From Valencia hispanica (lineage: Eukaryota; Chordata; Actinopteri; Cyprinodontiformes; Valenciidae): a DNA stretch of 64,000 nt. The notes below the pieces were generated by a model, which did no database searches, was not told the origin of the DNA, and was given only the letters and a program-made list of their open reading frames with translations. A program made the position numbers and the translations under genes. Of this stretch, positions 59,396 to 64,000 are shown piece by piece. The stretch lies in assembly GCA_963556495.2 (NCBI GenBank), contig OY747710.1:4320001-4384000 (forward strand), read 5' to 3'. The first letter of the stretch is position 1. Every line of letters starts with the position of its first letter.

Positions 59396-60004
59396 TTGAA
59401 GGTTCTGCGCTATTTCAGTGGGAAAGGAATCAAATGAACTTACAGCAAAATGGGTAAACAAAGAAATAGTTGTAATGTATAAAAAATACATAAAATCCCC
59501 TATTTGTGGGTTGGGGAGCAGGAAGAATTTGCCTGAATTACCATCAAAGTCCATGACCCTTCTAGAGCTGCTGAACTTTGTGCATGACAGTGATTTCTCA
59601 GAAATATGCCTGAATTTGTGGACTGGTCATAATATTTGAGTTGAGGTGTGGCAATTTATTTTTAGTAGAATTGAGAGACAAAAATTTCATATTTCAGTTG
59701 AGATCGTTTTTCAAATTTGAGTTGAAAGACAATTATTTCATACAGTAGGTGCGTGGTGTGAAGTGCAAACACGATTCTGTAATTAAGGGGGGCCTTTCAT
59801 ACTTTAAAATTGTAAATATTTAGGTAATGTCTTATTTTAAATTCTGTGTACATTTGTTTTATATGTAAGTCTCAGTCTAATACTCCTATTTATATGTAAC
59901 TTATTGTGTTTATGTATACACTGTAAATGCATATATGTTTATCTGAACACATTCATCGTACTGACAACAGTGTATAGAGTAACGTGTTAAAGGCAAGGCA
60001 ACAT
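59396..60004. other. AT-rich sequence, no gene
   Basis: No named feature recognised. A tandem-like duplication of ATTTCATATTTCAGTTGAG / AAATTTGAGTTGAAAG motifs lies at about 59640-59740. Confidence 0.5.
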
Positions 60005-62990
60005 TTGTGATGATATATAACCATAGCAACAAGGCAAGGGAACTTTATTTGTATAGCACACTTTCAACAAAAAGGCAATTCAATGGGCTTTACATCATTA
60101 GGGGATAAAATAAAATAAAAGCAGAAATAAAGGCATAAAAGAGATTACAAAACATATGCCCATTATAACATATGACATTCCAGCTATTATTGATCACATA
60201 CTTAAAGGCAGCTCTAAACAGATGAGTTTTTAGCTTTGATTTAAAGGAACTCGCTGTTTCAGCAGCTTTGCAGTCGTCTGGAAGTTTGTTCCAGATAAGA
60301 AGAGCATAGAAACTGAAGGCTGCTTCTCCATGTTTGGTTCTCATTCATTAGTAGACTAGAGTTGGAAGACCTGAGTGGTTGGTGTGCATGATGACAACAG
60401 ATCTTCAACATACTTTGGTGCTAAGCCGTTCAATGATTTATAAACTAGTAAAAGTATTTAGAAGTCTATTCTCTGAGCTACAGGGAGCCAGTGTAAGGAC
60501 TTTAGAACTGGGGTGATGTGCTCTACTTTCCTGGTTCTAGTGAGGAACACGAGAAGCAGCGTTCTGGATCAGCTGCAGCTGTCTGATTGACTTTTTAGGC
60601 AGACCTGTGAAGACACGGTTGTAGTAATGGATCCAACTAAAGAAAATTGCATGGATGAGTTTATGAAGTCCTATTGTGGCATTAGTACTTTAATCCTAGA
60701 AATGTTCTTCAAGTGGTACTGTAGAAGGCTGACCTTGTTATTGCCTTTATGTGACCCTGGAGGTTCAGGTCTGAGTCCATTACTACACCTAGAATTCGGG
60801 CCTGATCAGTAGTTTCTAGCTGTATTAATTGAAGCTGTCTGCTGACTGTTGATCGTTCCTCTTTAGGTCCTAAAATAATTACATCAGTTTTGTTTTTGTT
60901 CAGTTGGAGAAAAGTATGGCGCATCCATGCATTGATTTGCTCAATGCATTCACTTAGGGTTTGGATGGGTTCAAAGTCACCTGGTGAAATCATTATGTAA
61001 AGCTGACACAAAAAAGTCCCTGTTCTTTAGGTAAGACTCAAACCAGCCAAGTACTGTACCAGAGAGTCCGACCCAGCTCTCCGGTCATTGTAATAGTATG
61101 TCATGATCAACAGTGCCAAATGCTGCACTGAGGTCCAAAAGTACCAGCACTATGGTTCTACCACAGTCTGTTTTTGTACGGATGTCAAAACATCAAAACG
61201 GTTGGTCATTGTTAGGAAGCTATTTAACTGCTGAAACCCAGCTTTTTCAATAATCCTGCCGATGAGTGGAAGATTAGAGATTGGGCTGTAGTTCTGCATT
61301 AATGTCTTGTCCAGATTATTCTTTTTTAGCAGTGGTTTTATAAATGCTCTTTTCAAAGCCTGGGGGAAGAGGCCTGACAGGAGCGATGAGTTCACTACTT
61401 GAACCAGATCAGATCCAATTACAGGGGAAAATTTCTTAAGAAAAACTGTGGTTAAGATATTGAGGCAGCAGGAAGAGGAGCTTAATTGAGTTATGATTCC
61501 ATTAAGGTTTGTTTGGTTTAGTTTTTGGAATTCAGACATTTTTTCTACATTGGTGTTGAGTGGAGATGACATTGGTAATGGGTTTGGTATTGATGTACAC
61601 ATTGATCCTCTCATTGTCAAAAAATTGTAAAAAGCAGGCAAATTCACTAGAGGATTAGTTAGTCTTTCAGCTGTTGCAAATAAAGTCCGTGCATTATTAA
61701 TGTTTCAGTTAAGGATTTCAGAGAATAATGATTCTCTTGTATCTTTCAAAGTTAACCGATATCTGTTCAGTCTTTCTTTGTAGATCTCACAGTGAACCTG
61801 GCATCGAGTTTTTTCGCCATTTTCTCTCGGCTCTCCTTTTTTCGCTAAGTACCAGTGGATCGCTTGGCCGCTGAGATTTCTTTCTACCCCAGACTACTTT
61901 AACTTTAGTTGGAGCAATGGTATCAATGATTTCTTAAATTTTAGAGAGAAAGTTAACTACCAACTTGTTTACTGAGTTTGAGTTGGAGGATCAAAGGGAT
62001 TTCGGGGGGAACTAAATTTGTTAAAAGGTTTCAAGTGAACTGTCTCCAGGAATCTTTTTTTACAGTGGTCTCACAAAGAAAACACAGAAATTATTAGATA
62101 ATTCAATATCAATTACCGAAATGTTGGAGATATTTAAACCTTTGCTGATAATAAGGTCCAGAGTGTGTCCTCGATTGTTGGTTGGTTGTTTGACATGCTA
62201 GGTAAGGCCGAAGTTATGAAGAGTATCACTTAATGTTTTGCCTGTCTATCTTGTGGGTTGTCAGTATGGATGTTGAAATCCCCCACAATTATTAATTAGA
62301 GTCGATACATATAACGGAAAGAAGTATTGAAGAAATAAGCATTACGTTTTGAGGGTTTCTATAAAGTTAGAAATAAAGCTTTGTTAGGGTCCTTTATCTG
62401 GAGAGCTAGATAATCAAATTAATCAAATGTATAACTTTTCAGTTTACTGAGTTATGAAAAATAGTGGCTACACATCCACCTTGACTGTGTTTCCTGCTCT
62501 TGCTTTGAAAACTAGAAGTTGACGGAGTTGACTTTATCAAGGCAGATGTTTAAATATTTACATCTAACCAGGTTTCTGAAAGAGATTAGAGTGTGAAGAC
62601 TCTAGATGAAATGAAATAGAAATGACTCCCTAACAAAGAACTGATGTTTAAAAATGATAATTTAAGAGGTTTGGTGGTGGGTAGCAGGTCCTTCCAACAG
62701 CTGATCAATTTGATATTTGATTTATGACAGCAGTGTTTAGTTTTAATTTTATGGTTTCCCCTGGTCATAACCACTGGAATACTACTTTCAGGGTGGCCAG
62801 ATTCATCCTGGTGGACGATGGGATAGAATTAATGTCTGGTTCCCTTCTATATCAGATGTCTGATATTACCAGTAGTGGTAGGGGAGAAATTCATCTAGTA
62901 TCAGTCCCAGAGGCCCGGCTTGCTCCAAGTCTTGGTGGTAGCTGGGTGCCAATTCTAATTTAGTATGTCAGAGAAAATTTTAAAGGGAGC
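60005..62990 (-). mobile_element. L2-type LINE, long degraded copy in reverse orientation
   Basis: On the plus strand it begins with the complement of the tail (GGCAAGGGAACTTTATTTGTATAGC). Reading the minus strand, an endonuclease-like segment with GDFNIHTDN lies near 62270. The RT N-terminus follows (61150-61647: AFIKPLLKKNNLDKTL, NYSPISNLPLIGRIIEKAG). Then come the [20 protein letters not shown] region (near 61000, here [15 protein letters not shown]) and [19 protein letters not shown]. The C-terminus RTKHGEAAFSFYALLIWNK is at 60090-60344. Many stops and shifts interrupt it. The 5' boundary is approximate. Confidence 0.88.
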
Positions 62991-63500
62991 TTCATTTGTA
63001 GATGACGAGTAGGATGATGTTGGAGAACGCTGTACGTCTCTACTTGCTGCTCTTCATGCTGGCAGTGTCATCTTTGCTTGGTGTGTTGGTGGGGAGGCAG
63101 GAATAGCTTGTTCCCTGTTAATCTCTGCGGTACGTTATGGTCAGCCCTGGGGTGCTTTTTCACATGTTTTGGAACATCCAGAGCTTTTTGACTGAGATAC
63201 CAGAACCTGTTCGAGGTCAGCAGTCTCTGTCCGGCTTCGTTCAGATAGCTATCATTTGGCTATCGTCCATCGTGATGGCTGACCGACATCACGATGGAGA
63301 GCCACCATTGTGATGCCACGCCCCCCCCCCCCCCCACTCTGTCAGACACACACTAATCCTATAGTCTCTTCTATAGTTTAACTAAAAACTTTGCAGGGAC
63401 TGCTCTGTAAAAATTGAGAATACAGGCTAACTAATGGGTATTTTTTTTTTTTCTTCTTATGTCCCTACGCGTGTGTTTGTATGTGTGTATGTGTGTGTGT
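62991..63500. other. Unassigned sequence with simple repeats
   Basis: May hold further degraded LINE sequence up to about 63240. A run of C lies at about 63318-63338 and a (GT)n microsatellite at 63470-63505. An 11-bp inverted repeat occurs at 63267-63277 and 63287-63297. Confidence 0.5.
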
Positions 63501-63665
63501 GTGTCAGTAGATGAGTGTAATGCGGGGTATTATTGTCAAATTGCTTTTATATTACTGGGGATGGGAGGGAATGTGGGCATGTGGGGTCATTTTAATTTGT
63601 AAAGCACTTTGAGTTGCATTTATTGTATGAATTGTGCTATATAAATAAAATTTGATTTGATTTGA
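63501..63665 (+). mobile_element. LINE/SINE tail ending AAATAAAATTTGATTTGATTTGA
   Basis: Ends GCACTTTGAGTTGCATTTATTG, then GTGCTATATAAATAAAATTTG and a repeating TTTGA tail, a common fish retroposon 3' end. Confidence 0.75.
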
Positions 63666-63905
63666 TGATCTCAAACACATCGTAGTAAATCTACAACAGG
63701 ATGGTGGAAAACCGCCTAGTCAAAGTCCAAATCCAGTCTGATTGAAATGCTGTGGTGGGACCTTCGAGCTGCAGAGCTCTCTGAGCTGAAGAGTGGGCCA
63801 AGATTCTTCAACAACAACATGAAAAAGAGTCCTTGGGTGTACTTAGTTTTTCACACAGCTTTCACTTTGGCTTCATTTTTGTTTAATACCTAAAGATCCA
63901 GGACA
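63666..63905 (+). pseudogene. Tc1-like transposase C-terminal remnant
   Basis: CCAAATCCAGTCTGATTGAAATGCTGTGGTGGGACC corresponds to the family's DDE glutamate region (NPxxIEMLWWDL), followed by GAAGAGTGGGCCAAGATTC and a segment GGTGTACTTAGTTTTTCACAC typical of the element's 3' side. Only the last part of the gene remains. The sequence is internally deleted compared with the family. Confidence 0.7.
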
Positions 63906-64000
63906 TTTTTTTGTACTTGTTGTACAGGGTGTACTTTCTTACTCCCTTAATTAGTTAGTTTTGAAGTCCGAATGCAAATCCATCACAGGACCAAACCTAC

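Overview
The window is vertebrate, and almost certainly teleost, genomic DNA. It is AT-rich with split exons, GT-AG introns and many fish-type transposons (Tc1/mariner, hAT-like MITEs, L2-type LINE tails). There are no operons and no prokaryotic features. The repeat set would suit a percomorph or cyprinodontiform fish, but the species cannot be read from the sequence.

One real gene was found, on the minus strand: a SYNGAP1 orthologue (synaptic Ras GTPase-activating protein). Fourteen coding exons lie between 47274 and 11677. All junctions keep one open frame, about 3.41 kb or 1,138 codons. In transcript order they encode part of the PH domain (47121-47274, 46756-46854), the C2 domain (39886-40125), the RasGAP domain (38112-38447, 37856-38000, 30661-30805, 30295-30531, 29615-29816), a long low-complexity serine/glutamine-rich region (24200-24402, 21908-22106, 20937-21569, 17759-18193, 16208-16381) and the C-terminal coiled coil (11677-11888). 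The usual long N-terminus and the last C-terminal exon(s) were not found. They probably lie to the right and left of the window. A small candidate alternative first exon (49678-49706) would splice in frame to the first visible exon.

Everything else is intron or flank, mostly mobile DNA. The main items are: three Tc1-like transposons with dead transposases (9815-11388, 26804-28325, 35814-36945); several hAT-like elements with 8-bp target duplications (6471-7103, 7383-7788, 12242-12776, 16616-17671, 41190-41608, 53395-54234); a five-copy family with TAGGGGTGTAA ends; a TTAA-flanked piggyBac-like MITE (33307-33865); L2-type LINE copies and tails; an L1/Tx1-type LINE tail (54440-55592); and a probable solo LTR (57742-59258) inserted in another repeat.

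The most unusual feature is a family of large TA-flanked fold-back elements in the introns. Six copies lie near 19.8, 24.7, 31.5, 38.7, 44.3 and 50.6 kb. Their interiors are dense arrays of a short near-palindrome, (C)TAAATATTTAGC, around a conserved central inverted repeat. An unrelated element at 55607-56843 has the same design with a different palindrome (AGATATCT). A third array, built on GTAACCTGTAAGTTCTGGAAA-like units, fills 13-15 kb and 19 kb and carries L2 tails inside it.
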